A stretch of DNA of 64,000 nt from Synechococcus sp. UW105 (GTDB lineage Bacteria; Cyanobacteriota; Cyanobacteriia; PCC-6307; Cyanobiaceae), in NCBI RefSeq assembly GCF_900473935.1, contig NZ_UCNN01000009.1:87892-151891 (forward strand), written 5' to 3'. Positions 16,702-25,484 of this stretch are shown here, one piece after another (position 1 is the stretch's first letter; each line of letters starts with the position of its first letter). Made by a program: the position numbers and the translations under genes. Below the pieces are notes generated by a model. That model did not search any database, was not told the DNA's origin, and was given only the letters and a program-made list of their open reading frames with translations.

Positions 16702-16971
16702 ATGACATCCCTGCAACATCCACAGGCGATCCGACACTTTCAGTCGCTCTGTGATGCTTGTCAGGAACTGACCCATCGCTATCACAGTCCATCTGAACTC
16801 CGCCTTTACGCAGACGGTTACCTGCATGCTCTTCGGCGCTGCGAAGAGCTCGACCCTCGCGAATTGGCCAAGCTTGAAACTCTGATCGATCGCTGGATCC
16901 TCGATCCTTCCAGCTTCATTGGGCCCAATGGCGATGTAGGCACCCTCTTCCGTCAACCAGAACTAGGCTGA
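16702..16971 (+). CDS. DUF6761-like cyanobacterial protein
   Basis: An 89-residue soluble, helical protein. The pattern QAIRHFQSLCDACQELTHRY, then LRLYADGYLHALR and a closing RWILDPSSF matches what I recall of DUF6761, a short family limited to cyanobacteria with no known function. It is divergent from the OmpR-type regulator, with about 80 bases between the two starts, so the regulator might control it. The next gene starts 46 bases downstream on the same strand. Confidence 0.75.
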   Translation: MTSLQHPQAIRHFQSLCDACQELTHRYHSPSELRLYADGYLHALRRCEELDPRELAKLETLIDRWILDPSSFIGPNGDVGTLFRQPELG

Positions 16972-17017
16972 CGTCATCACGGACAGCATCCGATTCAACC
17001 GTCACTCGCTCGAGTCG

Positions 17018-17899
17018 GTGTCGCTGGTGGACGTGCCGGCAGGACGCATTCAATATCGCTTCTATCAACCTCACTCTGAGCAAGCCGCACAACGCACACC
17101 TCTGATCGTCACCCATGGTGGTCCTGGTGGAAGCAGCATCGGGCTCTACGACGCCCTGAACGGGCTCGCAGACCAGCGACCGGTGATCTTCTATGACCAG
17201 CTGGGGTCGCATGGGTCTCCGGCAGAACTCAGCCGTGAACAGATGACGCTGGAACGATTTGCGGAGGAGCCTCTGCGACTGATGGATGCGCTAGCCATCG
17301 AAACCGCTCAGCTGCTCGGCCATTCCTGGGGAGGCAGCGTGATCACCCAGTTCTGTCTCAACCATCCAGAACGGGTGAAAGCACTGGTGCTGTCCTCACC
17401 ACTCCTTTCCACTCTGCGCTGGATTGAGGACTGCAACACCCTGCTCAAGGAGCTAAGCAACCAGGGACTCAAGGGCGCTGCCCTTGAGGAAGCGTTCAAT
17501 CGGCGCCACTTCTGCCGCAGCAACCCAGCGCCTCGTGCGCTTGCACGAGAACAAGAACGCAGCAACAAAAAGCTCTACGAACAGATGTGGGGCCCCAGTG
17601 AATTCGCTCATGCCGGCATGCTGGGCGACCTTGATTTTTTCCCTCGACTCAGAGAAATCAAGGCAATGACGCTACTGATCTGCGGCGAACACGACACCGC
17701 CACGCCTCAGACCATGGAGCAGGCAAAACAAAGGATCGGGCCACTCGCCAAAACGGTGGTCTTGCCAGATGCAGGCCATAAGACCTACATCGACCAACAC
17801 AGCGCTTATGTCCAGACCGTTGAGAGCTTTCTAGCCCGGAATGACACTGCGAACGACATGGCCACTACCCCCTCCACCAAGGCGGAGGGGACACCATGA
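17018..17899 (+). CDS. Proline iminopeptidase-family alpha/beta hydrolase
   Basis: A 293-residue hydrolase with the oxyanion motif THGGPGGSS at 32-40, nucleophile Ser103 in LGHSWGGS, an acid in CGEHDTATP and catalytic His in DAGHKTY. The HGGPG motif and cap domain are typical of prolyl iminopeptidases (peptidase family S33), which remove N-terminal proline from peptides; related enzymes cleave amino-acid amides or act as epoxide hydrolases. No signal peptide is visible. The start is GTG at 17018; the frame is open another dozen codons upstream, but without a good start codon. Confidence 0.88.
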   Translation: MSLVDVPAGRIQYRFYQPHSEQAAQRTPLIVTHGGPGGSSIGLYDALNGLADQRPVIFYDQLGSHGSPAELSREQMTLERFAEEPLRLMDALAIETAQLLGHSWGGSVITQFCLNHPERVKALVLSSPLLSTLRWIEDCNTLLKELSNQGLKGAALEEAFNRRHFCRSNPAPRALAREQERSNKKLYEQMWGPSEFAHAGMLGDLDFFPRLREIKAMTLLICGEHDTATPQTMEQAKQRIGPLAKTVVLPDAGHKTYIDQHSAYVQTVESFLARNDTANDMATTPSTKAEGTP

Positions 17900-17912
17900 A
17901 TCAAGAGACCCC

Positions 17913-18236
17913 TCAACTTGCGAGGGCAATCTCCAGCTTCTCCTTTAACTCGCCAGAGTTGTACATCTCGATCAGGATGTCGGACCCACCGATGAATTCA
18001 CCATTCACATACACCTGAGGGATGGTGGGCCATTCAGAGAATTCCTTGATGCCCTGGCGGATTTCCATGTCCGAGAGGACATCGAAGGTTTCGAAACTCA
18101 TCCCCAAGGAATTGAGGATCTGCACAACATTGTTGGAGAAGCCGCACTGAGGCATCAACTTATTGCCCTTCATAAACACGAAGATCGGCGTGGATTGAAT
18201 CAGCTCTTCGATGCGTGATTTGGTCTGGCTATCCAT
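17913..18236 (-). CDS. grxD: Monothiol glutaredoxin (Grx4/GrxD family)
   Basis: A 107-residue monothiol glutaredoxin from the ATG at 18236. The active site is CGFS (Cys31) within KLMPQCGFSNNVVQIL, followed by the TIPQVYVNGEFIGGSDI glutathione-binding region. Such proteins bind a [2Fe-2S] cluster with glutathione and carry Fe-S clusters to target proteins, often together with BolA. The frame is open to an ATG at 18305, which would add 23 low-complexity residues; the shorter form matches the family. The BolA gene lies just upstream on the same strand, fitting a Grx-BolA module. Confidence 0.93.
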   Translation of the reverse strand: MDSQTKSRIEELIQSTPIFVFMKGNKLMPQCGFSNNVVQILNSLGMSFETFDVLSDMEIRQGIKEFSEWPTIPQVYVNGEFIGGSDILIEMYNSGELKEKLEIALAS

Positions 18237-18337
18237 GGGGGGCGCAGGCAGGGAGACGGGTGTTTTGGCTCGTTTCGAGGGCGACGGTGACACGGAGTTC
18301 GTCATGCGCGCGTGAGCACGACTTCAAAGACTCATTG

Positions 18338-18571
18338 TCAGTCAGGAGTGGAGGTGTTGAGGGCAAGAGCATGGATCGCTTCACTGGCGAGATGGTCCCG
18401 CAAGGCGCCATACACCAACTGGTGTTGCTTGATCCGCGACAGTCCAGTGAATCCTGAGGAGACCACACTCACCTGAAGGTGATCTCCACCACCAGTTAGG
18501 TCTTCAATCTCCACATTGGCGTCAGGCAGAGCCTGCCGAATCGCCGCGGCCACTGCATCAGGTTGAACCAT
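18338..18571 (-). CDS. BolA family protein
   Basis: A 77-residue protein with the BolA fold and its signature region [18 protein letters not shown], including the conserved His used for cluster binding. BolA proteins pair with monothiol glutaredoxins through a shared [2Fe-2S] cluster and affect iron homeostasis or cluster delivery. The grxD gene follows 100 bases downstream on the same strand. The start is ATG at 18571; a TTG two codons upstream is possible but less likely. Confidence 0.9.
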   Translation of the reverse strand: MVQPDAVAAAIRQALPDANVEIEDLTGGGDHLQVSVVSSGFTGLSRIKQHQLVYGALRDHLASEAIHALALNTSTPD

Positions 18572-18628
18572 GGTCAACGGGACTGTCTGGACAGTGATGT
18601 TGGCAGATCGCTCAAGGCGATGATCGCC

Positions 18629-19171
18629 TTAGTTGCCACCAGCCTTGGCGGCAGCGAAGGGAGTCTCAACGAATCCGAGCTCCAGAAGGCTCTGATAAGC
18701 CTTCTGGCCTTCTGGCTGGGAAGGGGTCATCAGACGCACAACTTCAACCAAGACAGGAACGGCAACCTCTGGCTGATTCTGGCGGCGGAACAAAGCTGCA
18801 AGACGCAGATTGGCCTGGGCAAGAAGCCCGAGCGCTGCACGACCCTTGGAGTCCATTTCACGCGGAATGCGGGCATCGAGGCCACGGAAGGCTCCGCTCA
18901 GATCGCGATAGAACGCAAGCAGCTGCTTGGCTGCTGCACGGGCATTGTCGTAGTCCTTGCGAGCTTCGGCGAGATTGCCTGCCGCGACGGCAGCATCACC
19001 ACGGTTAAGCAGCGACTGAACCGCAGCGGTATTAAAACCAGCACCTTCTGAGGCAAGCACTTTGGAGACCCCATCCGAGGCCTGCTGATCGGCCTGAGCG
19101 AAGGCGACGGTGGGAGCAACCACCAGACCAGCAGCCACAGCAAGGGCAGTCAGCGAAAGGCGGAAACGCAT
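18629..19171 (-). CDS. Exported helical-repeat protein, unknown function
   Basis: A 180-residue protein with a clear signal peptide ([20 protein letters not shown], cleavage after FAQA). The mature part is all helical and TPR-like: AAVQSLLNRGDAAVAAGNLA and YDNARAAAKQLLAFYRDLSG form one hairpin, and LGLLAQANLRLAALFRRQNQ with PVLVEVVRLMTPSQPEGQKA another. It looks like a conserved cyanobacterial periplasmic or thylakoid-lumen protein; no function can be given. It is followed by bolA and grxD on the same strand, at a distance of 57 bases from bolA. Confidence 0.8.
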   Translation of the reverse strand: MRFRLSLTALAVAAGLVVAPTVAFAQADQQASDGVSKVLASEGAGFNTAAVQSLLNRGDAAVAAGNLAEARKDYDNARAAAKQLLAFYRDLSGAFRGLDARIPREMDSKGRAALGLLAQANLRLAALFRRQNQPEVAVPVLVEVVRLMTPSQPEGQKAYQSLLELGFVETPFAAAKAGGN

Positions 19172-19197
19172 GAACAGACCACAACAGTGGGCGGACT

Positions 19198-19896
19198 CTA
19201 AGGGGATATCAGAGGACGGCCTACGGCAGCACGGGCCGCTTGTTCAGCTGATTGCATCCGCTCGGTTAACAGCTGATTGAAAATCCGAGTCGCCTCTCGG
19301 CCGCTGTTCTCAGTGGTGAGGGATTCACCGAAGCAGACCGCCGCACGACCACAAGGGCGGGGACGGGCCTCGCTGTAGGCCAAGCCAACAGGCACCACCT
19401 GAACAGGCACACCTTGACGTGTCGCGAGTTGAGAGAGGCGGGCCAGCCCCTGCTGCAGACGTATGGGCTCATCGGAGCGGTTGATCCTTCCCTCTGGAAA
19501 CACAACCAGCTGCTCTCCAGCAGAGAGGAGGTCAATGGCATAGCGGAGGGTGGTCATCGACGGCCGGCCCTGATCAACGGCAAAGCAGCCAAGGCGATGC
19601 AAAAACCACCCCTGCAAACCGACCATCTCAGTACCGGTCACCATGAAGCGACAGTCCCGACCGGTCACCCTCCGACCCGCCGCCATGGGCAACATCAGAG
19701 CATCCCATCGGGCCCGATGGGTCGGAGCCAAGAGCACCGGGCCATCCACGGGAAGACGATCAGCACCAAGGACAACTCGCTCACGGAAGTAACTCTTCAG
19801 CGCAAAGTCCTGCGTGAGCACCATCGCCATCGGTGCCCAAAAAGGGTCAATCCCCGAGCTCAGAGCTTGTTCGCGAGTCGCCAGGCTCGAGTTCAC
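19198..19896 (-). CDS. plsC: 1-acyl-sn-glycerol-3-phosphate acyltransferase (PlsC-like)
   Basis: A 232-residue acyltransferase with the HX4D catalytic motif (HRARWD), the substrate-binding FPEGRINRS block and a VPVQVVPVGLAYS region. Family members attach an acyl chain to lysophosphatidic acid to make phosphatidic acid; other lysophospholipid acyltransferases share the same motifs, so the substrate is not certain. The start is GTG at 19896. It is divergent from pdxJ, with about 135 bases between the starts. Confidence 0.87.
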   Translation of the reverse strand: MNSSLATREQALSSGIDPFWAPMAMVLTQDFALKSYFRERVVLGADRLPVDGPVLLAPTHRARWDALMLPMAAGRRVTGRDCRFMVTGTEMVGLQGWFLHRLGCFAVDQGRPSMTTLRYAIDLLSAGEQLVVFPEGRINRSDEPIRLQQGLARLSQLATRQGVPVQVVPVGLAYSEARPRPCGRAAVCFGESLTTENSGREATRIFNQLLTERMQSAEQAARAAVGRPLISP

Positions 19897-20031
19897 CGCG
19901 AAGGCTCATCCGTTCATCACGGCAAAAAGCTAGGTCGTGCCGTGCCATTTTCTTGCCGTCACAGGGCAGTTGATCCTTCGGCCCGCGCCCCATCAGGAGC
20001 TGCATAGAGTCGGGCGGTCAGAGAGAGCACT

Positions 20032-20778
20032 GTGGCCAGCCTCGGCGTCAACATTGATCACATTGCCAATGTTCGCCAAGCGAGGCGAACGGTGGAGCCC
20101 GACCCCGTGCCGATGGCCCTCTTGGCCGAACTTGGCGGGGCCGATGGCATCACCGTGCACCTGCGAGAAGACCGGCGTCATATTCAGGACCGAGATGTTG
20201 AGCTTCTGCGCCAGACGGTGCGCAGCCGCCTCAATCTGGAAATGGCGTCCACAGCAGAAATGGAGGCGATTGCCCTTCGCATCAAGCCCGACATGGTCAC
20301 TCTGGTGCCAGAGCGCCGTGAGGAGGTGACCACCGAAGGAGGCCTCAATGTCTCAGCCCAACTGGAAGCCCTGAGCTCCATGGTCGGGACGCTGCAGGCA
20401 GCCTCCATTCCCGTGAGCCTGTTCGTGGATCCAGATCCGGAGCAACTCAAAGCAAGCCAGGCCACCGGGGCCCGCTGGGTCGAACTGCACACGGGTGCCT
20501 ATGCAGAGGCGCGCTGGGATCGGCAAGCCGTGGAGCTGGCACGACTGACGCAAGCCACTGCCCACGCCAGGGCCCTCGGCCTCCGGGTGAATGCAGGCCA
20601 TGGACTCACCTATCAAAACGTGGAGCCGATTGCCGCCATCGAGGGCATGGAGGAGCTCAACATTGGCCATACGATCGTGACCAGGGCTCTGGCAGTCGGT
20701 CTGCAGAACGCGGTGAGCGAGATGCGGCGTCTGATAGAGAATCCACGCCGTGACCCCCTGTTCGGACGTCTGAACTGA
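20032..20778 (+). CDS. pdxJ: Pyridoxine 5'-phosphate synthase
   Basis: A 248-residue TIM-barrel enzyme that condenses 1-deoxyxylulose 5-phosphate with 3-amino-2-oxopropyl phosphate in vitamin B6 synthesis. Diagnostic segments: N-terminal [54 protein letters not shown] and the C-terminal [13 protein letters not shown]. Length is normal. The start is GTG at 20032. The stop overlaps the ATG of ycf54 by one base, so the two are translationally coupled. Confidence 0.97.
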   Translation: MASLGVNIDHIANVRQARRTVEPDPVPMALLAELGGADGITVHLREDRRHIQDRDVELLRQTVRSRLNLEMASTAEMEAIALRIKPDMVTLVPERREEVTTEGGLNVSAQLEALSSMVGTLQAASIPVSLFVDPDPEQLKASQATGARWVELHTGAYAEARWDRQAVELARLTQATAHARALGLRVNAGHGLTYQNVEPIAAIEGMEELNIGHTIVTRALAVGLQNAVSEMRRLIENPRRDPLFGRLN

Positions 20779-21095
20779 TGACCACCTATCACTTCGTTGC
20801 CGCCAGCGAACGCTTCCTCACGCAAGAAGAGCCCCTAGAAGAAGTGCTGAAAGAGCGCAGACGGAACTATGCCGAGCAGGGCAAAGACATTGATTTCTGG
20901 CTGGTGCGGCACCCGGCATTCCTTCAAGCTGCTGAGCTCTCAAGCATTGCCGCCAAGGTTCCAACACCCTCAGCCGCGGTGGTGTCGACCGATCCCCGCT
21001 TTATCACCTTCATGAAGCTGCGTTTGGAGTTCGTTGCAGAGGGACGTTTCGAGGCACCATCCACCACAATCCCCGATGCACTCGCCGAAGCTTGA
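20778..21095 (+). CDS. ycf54: Ycf54, Mg-protoporphyrin monomethyl ester cyclase subunit
   Basis: A 105-residue soluble protein matching Ycf54 (DUF2488): [20 protein letters not shown], then KDIDFWLVRHPAFLQAAEL and FITFMKLRLEFVAEGRFEAP. In other cyanobacteria Ycf54 is needed for activity or assembly of the aerobic cyclase that forms the fifth ring of chlorophyll. It is coupled to pdxJ by a one-base overlap; the cyclase itself is not in the window. Confidence 0.94.
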   Translation: MTTYHFVAASERFLTQEEPLEEVLKERRRNYAEQGKDIDFWLVRHPAFLQAAELSSIAAKVPTPSAAVVSTDPRFITFMKLRLEFVAEGRFEAPSTTIPDALAEA

Positions 21096-21199
21096 GCAAC
21101 GGCCCTGCTCATCAACGTTCGATAAAAAGAACCCGTGCTGATCGATCAGACCGCAAGCGATCGATTAGCACGGTTGCCATCGGCAAAGGGAGTGGAGTG

Positions 21200-21517
21200 A
21201 TGCAAGCCAACCAACTCCCTGTGCCTCAGCAAATCGCCCTGCTGGTGAAAGCGCTGGATGGAGCCAAGCGCACCAACGAAGCACTTGCCCGTTGCCGCAA
21301 CGGTGATGAGATGGTGGACATTCTGCTTGGGGCCTCAGCCAAACTTGGCCTCAGGTTGACCCGGCGTGACCTACTGGAAACCCCACCGATCCGTGACTGG
21401 ATCTGGTTTCGCAACAACGACCCTCTGCTCACGGTGGGCGACCGTAAGCCTCGTTATCAACAGAACATCGATCGACCTGAGCCCTCGCAACGCAAGAAAT
21501 TCCTCGGGATTTTCTAA
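21200..21517 (+). CDS. Small conserved-looking protein, possibly Nif11-like
   Basis: A 105-residue protein from the ATG at 21200, preceded by GGAGTGG as a reasonable ribosome binding site; the frame is open to 21092 but the extension is basic and low in complexity. Residues about 8-55 (QQIALLVKALDGAKRTNEAL to LGLRLTRRDLL) have the helical layout and length of a Nif11-type leader domain, but the match is loose. The C-terminal half (PPIRDWIWFRNNDPLLTVGD) has no known counterpart. It sits between ycf54 and a phosphatase on the same strand. Function unknown. Confidence 0.68.
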   Translation: MQANQLPVPQQIALLVKALDGAKRTNEALARCRNGDEMVDILLGASAKLGLRLTRRDLLETPPIRDWIWFRNNDPLLTVGDRKPRYQQNIDRPEPSQRKKFLGIF

Positions 21518-21561
21518 CTCTCTTCAGTCCTGGGGGCCGCCAAGGCCATCAGAATGAATCC

Positions 21562-22248
21562 ATGCACTCCACCGTCCAGGTGTCTGAAACCAGCACACGC
21601 CATTGGGTGATCGGGGACGTTCACGGCTGCCTCTTGGCCCTAGACGAGTTGCTGGAGCTCCTACCGCCTGGTGATCATCTGATTTTCTGCGGTGATGTCG
21701 TGGGGAGAGGGCCCGACATTCAGACCACAGCTGAGAGGGTTTGGGGACTGGTCAGCAGCGGTCGAGCCACTTGGCTGCGTGGAAACCATGAACAACGACT
21801 GATTGACGCACAAGCCGCTCGTTTGGAGGGAGAGGACGACACTCCGTGCAAGACCAATCCGTGCAACACCAAACAGTGGATCGCACGGCTACGCACCCTG
21901 CCAGTGGTGTTCCAAGGCGATGGCTGGGTCGCCACCCACGCCGGCTTCGATCAAGATTGGCAACCTGATCTGGAAATCCGAGAACCGTTTTGGCGCACCT
22001 ATGACGGACGTTTCGGCCGGGTAGTGGTGGCCCATACCCCTGGTGATGATGTGCGCTATCAAGGGCAGATCGTGATCATCGACACCGGTGCGGTCTACGG
22101 CGGACAGCTGACCGCCTTCTGCCCTGAGACAGAGGCTGTCGTTCAGGTGAACGGTCTCAGCAACCTGACGGGATCGACCGCAGCGGACGCGACCCAAACG
22201 GAAGCAGAGCAGATCAAGCCCGTTCTCGTTAGCAGCGGCCCTTGCTGA
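21562..22248 (+). CDS. Calcineurin-like metallophosphoesterase (PPP-type phosphatase)
   Basis: A 228-residue enzyme with the three metal-binding motifs of PPP-family phosphatases: GDVHGCLLALDELL near residue 18, GDVVGRGPD near 47 and RGNHEQ near 75, then HAGFDQDW further on. The proteins closest in layout are bacterial serine/threonine phosphatases such as PrpA, and diadenosine tetraphosphatases share the same motifs. It has no membrane segment. Its last seven bases overlap the TTG start of recC, so it belongs to the recCBD transcription unit, which is an unusual partner for RecBCD. Confidence 0.86.
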   Translation: MHSTVQVSETSTRHWVIGDVHGCLLALDELLELLPPGDHLIFCGDVVGRGPDIQTTAERVWGLVSSGRATWLRGNHEQRLIDAQAARLEGEDDTPCKTNPCNTKQWIARLRTLPVVFQGDGWVATHAGFDQDWQPDLEIREPFWRTYDGRFGRVVVAHTPGDDVRYQGQIVIIDTGAVYGGQLTAFCPETEAVVQVNGLSNLTGSTAADATQTEAEQIKPVLVSSGPC

Positions 22249-25200
22249 CTGTCTTCCGTAGTAACCGATCGGAACTGCTGGCCTCAGTGCTGGCGGCCAA
22301 CTTCAGCTTGGATCCGCCGGGCATTCTTGAGCAGGCCCAAGTGGGGGTCAACACTTGGCCTACCAGCCGATGGCTGGGCGAACAGCTTGCCCTGGCCAAC
22401 CCAGCGGGCATCTGCGCCAACCTGCGCTTTCCATTCCCAACTGGCTTGTTACGGCAGCTCGTGGAACAGCTACTCGAGCCCGACCAGGCCTCCACCGGCC
22501 CCGATCCCTGGCGAGCACAAAACCTGGTCTGGCCACTGCTCGAGTTGCTACCGGATCTGCTCCAGCATCCCAGCAGCGCACCCTTGCAACGCTGGTTGCA
22601 GGACCGGCATGCGGCCGGACTCGACAACCTCGATCAACCCCTATGGCAACTGACCCGAGCCATGGCCGATGCGATCGATGACTACACCCTCTACCGGCCG
22701 GCCATGCTCGAGGCCTGGTTGGCGGGGAAGAACGGTGGAAGCAGAGGTGAGGCATTGGCCGAGAGCGTTCTGTGGCAACCGGAACTGGTGCGGCGACTTC
22801 ACAACGAGCTCAAGTGCCTTCCCTTTGGGCTCAAAGCACGGCAGCTGATCCGCCGCCTTCAGCAAGGGTGGAGACCTGAAGCTTCCCCTCAGCCTCCTCT
22901 GCGTCTTTTTGGGCTCAGCAGCCTGGCGCCTGTCCAGGTGGAACTGCTGCAAGCCATCTCGGCCTTGCGCAGGATTGAGCTCTATCTGCTCACCCCCTGC
23001 AAGGACCTCTGGCAACGCCAGCAGGTGGCCTTCGCCGAAGCACCGCTGGCGGAGGATTGGCTACTCAGTGTTCCCAGCCTGGAGGCTCGCTTCGGACGGC
23101 TAGGGGCAGAGTTTCAACAATTGCTTGAGGGCAGTGGCGAAACCCAGCTAGGCGAATGGGGAGAGAAAGACTTGTTCTTTTGCCCGGCCAGCGCTGCTGA
23201 GAACAACGACCGTCGACCCAGTCTGCTGGAGCAGCTTCAGGAGCAACTGATCGATGGCGCGGAAGCCAATGGATTGTGCCTGGAAGCGGAGGATCGTTCG
23301 CTCCAGTTCCACGCTTGTCCAGGTCGGCTACGGCAGCTGCAAGTGATCCGTGATCAGATCCTGCAATTGCTGGCGCATGACGACAGCCTGGAGCCAAGAG
23401 ACATCCTGGTGATGACACCGCAGGTGGAGGCTCTCGCCCCGTTAGTTGGTGCCGTCTTCGGAGACAGCGAGGCCACGGGTGTGCATCTCCCCTGGAGACT
23501 GACCGACCGCAGCCAGCAAAGTGACGCCGGCATCGCCCAGGGATTGCTGCAACTCCTGGCACTAGGGGGCGAACGCCTCACCGCATCCAAGCTGGAAGGA
23601 CTGCTAGCCAACCCACCACTGCTCGCTGCGCACCAGCTGGAACCTGAAGATGCGGAAGCCATCACCCAGGCCCTGCAGCGAGCAGGATTCCGATGGGGAA
23701 TCGATGCTGATGATCGTGGCGGTGATCCCAGCCACAGCCTCAGCTGGGCCATCGACCGGATGATGCTCGGATTGGTGTTGCCCGATCGTCCAGGGCTCGC
23801 CATTGCCTCCACTGCCCCGATGGCCCTGCCAGGCAGCCTTGAGCAGCAAGGTCGCTGGCTGAGCCTGCTGCGACAACTGCTGCGCAGCCTCCGATGGTTG
23901 GGCAACAGCCGATCAGTGAAAGCCTGGGTGAAAGGCCTTCAAGAGCATCTAAGCCTCCTCTTTGGCGATGGCGGCGACTGGGCTTGGGAGCTACAGACCA
24001 TCCATGCGGCCCTAACGGATTGGCATGGGATCGCTGCGGAAAGCAGCCTGAAACTGGCCGCTGCGGTTGTGGGAGACATTCTCGGGGAGCGCCTCAGCGA
24101 GGGCAGTGGTCGTTTCGGCCATCGATCCGGCGCCCTCACCATCAGTGCCCTGGAACCGATGCGAGCCATTCCCCACAAGGTGGTGGTGCTCATGGGGCTC
24201 GATGCAGGAGCCTTCCCTCGCCAGCGCCAGCGCCCAGGCTTTCACCTGATGGAGCAGCAACGCCTACTCGGAGATCCCAGCAGTGGCGACCAGGACCGCT
24301 ATGTGCTGCTGGAAGCAGTTCTGTCGGCCCGACAGCACCTGCTCATCAGCTGGAGCTGTCGCGATGAGCGCACGGGTGAACGCCTTGAGGCCTCCACCCC
24401 CGTGCGCCAATTGATGGACCTGCTCGAGCACGTGCCCGTGCGGGAGCACGCCGCCAACGCTCTCGAACGCAGCAATTTTCTGCACTCTCCGGCTTGGCCG
24501 CCATCCAGCTGCGATCAGCGTCTGCTGCAGGTGCGCCAGCATCTAGAAGGCGGTGGCGTTGATCAGCACGCGGGCCTGGCAAGCAGTACTCCGCCTCAAC
24601 CGAGCGATGCACCGAGCCCCCTCACTCCCTGGGAGGATCTCCTGACATGGCTCAAGGCTCCTCAGAAGCATTGGCTTAAGCAGATTGACCTGCGACCACG
24701 GGAACACGATCACCCCGTGGTCGATCTCGAGGCACACACGCTGGACGAAGCACAACGGTCCAGCTTGCTCAGGCGTGAGCTCACCCCTGAGAACACCCTC
24801 CTTAAGAACGACAGCCCCGACTGGCTGGCTCTCGAGCATGGACGTGGAGTCTTGCCAGCCTTCTCCGCCGGAACCCTAGAAGCATCTCGGCTGGAACAAC
24901 GCTGGAAAAGCCTGGCGTCCTGTCTGACAACGCTGGGTGAGGAGCGATCCAACTTGGTGCAGGTGGGCGCCCTTGAGGCCGCCCTGCCATTCCGCGGCGA
25001 TCAAATCGTGCTGGTCCACACCGCCCGACCCCGAACCCCTCAACGACTGCAACTTTGGCTCTGGGCAGTTCTGGCCGCTGCAGCAGGCTGCCCCTTTCGC
25101 GCCGGTGTGCTGGTGGCGCGTGACGGACATCGCTTCCGGATCCTCGAGCGAATCACGCCCCCCGATCGCGATCAAGCCAACACACTGATCGATCAACTGC

Positions 25201-25484
25201 AGGGCTGGCGCAAGCAGCACCAAGAGCATTGCTGGCCCCTCCCACCGGAAACGGGATGGGCCTTCGCCTCAGGCGAGGCCAAAGGGCAAGGCAAAGGCTG
25301 GACCAAAGCCAGGGACATCTGGGAAGGCAACGCAAGAGTTCAGGGAGAACGCCTCGAGGCAGTGCAACAACTGTGCTTTGGGTCTGATCTGCCCCTGAGC
25401 GAACTTCTCAACGATGAGCGTCAGGCATTGGCCTTGGCGTTGCATCAGCCGCTCTTGGAGAGACATCAGGAGGTGAAAGCTTGA
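22242..25484 (+). CDS. recC: Exodeoxyribonuclease V subunit gamma (RecC)
   Basis: A 1,080-residue protein starting at TTG inside the end of the phosphatase gene. It has the RecC layout: an N-terminal inactive helicase-like region (LTVFRSNRSELLASVLAANF, then GVNTWPTSRWLGEQLALANP), the DILVMTPQVEALAPLVGAVF block and the VVVLMGLDAGAFPRQRQRPG segment near residue 650, which is a hallmark of RecC. The C-terminal part is nuclease-like but inactive in the family. RecC holds the complex together and recognises Chi in Escherichia coli. It overlaps recB by four bases (TTGA). Confidence 0.95.
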   Translation: MLTVFRSNRSELLASVLAANFSLDPPGILEQAQVGVNTWPTSRWLGEQLALANPAGICANLRFPFPTGLLRQLVEQLLEPDQASTGPDPWRAQNLVWPLLELLPDLLQHPSSAPLQRWLQDRHAAGLDNLDQPLWQLTRAMADAIDDYTLYRPAMLEAWLAGKNGGSRGEALAESVLWQPELVRRLHNELKCLPFGLKARQLIRRLQQGWRPEASPQPPLRLFGLSSLAPVQVELLQAISALRRIELYLLTPCKDLWQRQQVAFAEAPLAEDWLLSVPSLEARFGRLGAEFQQLLEGSGETQLGEWGEKDLFFCPASAAENNDRRPSLLEQLQEQLIDGAEANGLCLEAEDRSLQFHACPGRLRQLQVIRDQILQLLAHDDSLEPRDILVMTPQVEALAPLVGAVFGDSEATGVHLPWRLTDRSQQSDAGIAQGLLQLLALGGERLTASKLEGLLANPPLLAAHQLEPEDAEAITQALQRAGFRWGIDADDRGGDPSHSLSWAIDRMMLGLVLPDRPGLAIASTAPMALPGSLEQQGRWLSLLRQLLRSLRWLGNSRSVKAWVKGLQEHLSLLFGDGGDWAWELQTIHAALTDWHGIAAESSLKLAAAVVGDILGERLSEGSGRFGHRSGALTISALEPMRAIPHKVVVLMGLDAGAFPRQRQRPGFHLMEQQRLLGDPSSGDQDRYVLLEAVLSARQHLLISWSCRDERTGERLEASTPVRQLMDLLEHVPVREHAANALERSNFLHSPAWPPSSCDQRLLQVRQHLEGGGVDQHAGLASSTPPQPSDAPSPLTPWEDLLTWLKAPQKHWLKQIDLRPREHDHPVVDLEAHTLDEAQRSSLLRRELTPENTLLKNDSPDWLALEHGRGVLPAFSAGTLEASRLEQRWKSLASCLTTLGEERSNLVQVGALEAALPFRGDQIVLVHTARPRTPQRLQLWLWAVLAAAAGCPFRAGVLVARDGHRFRILERITPPDRDQANTLIDQLQGWRKQHQEHCWPLPPETGWAFASGEAKGQGKGWTKARDIWEGNARVQGERLEAVQQLCFGSDLPLSELLNDERQALALALHQPLLERHQEVKA

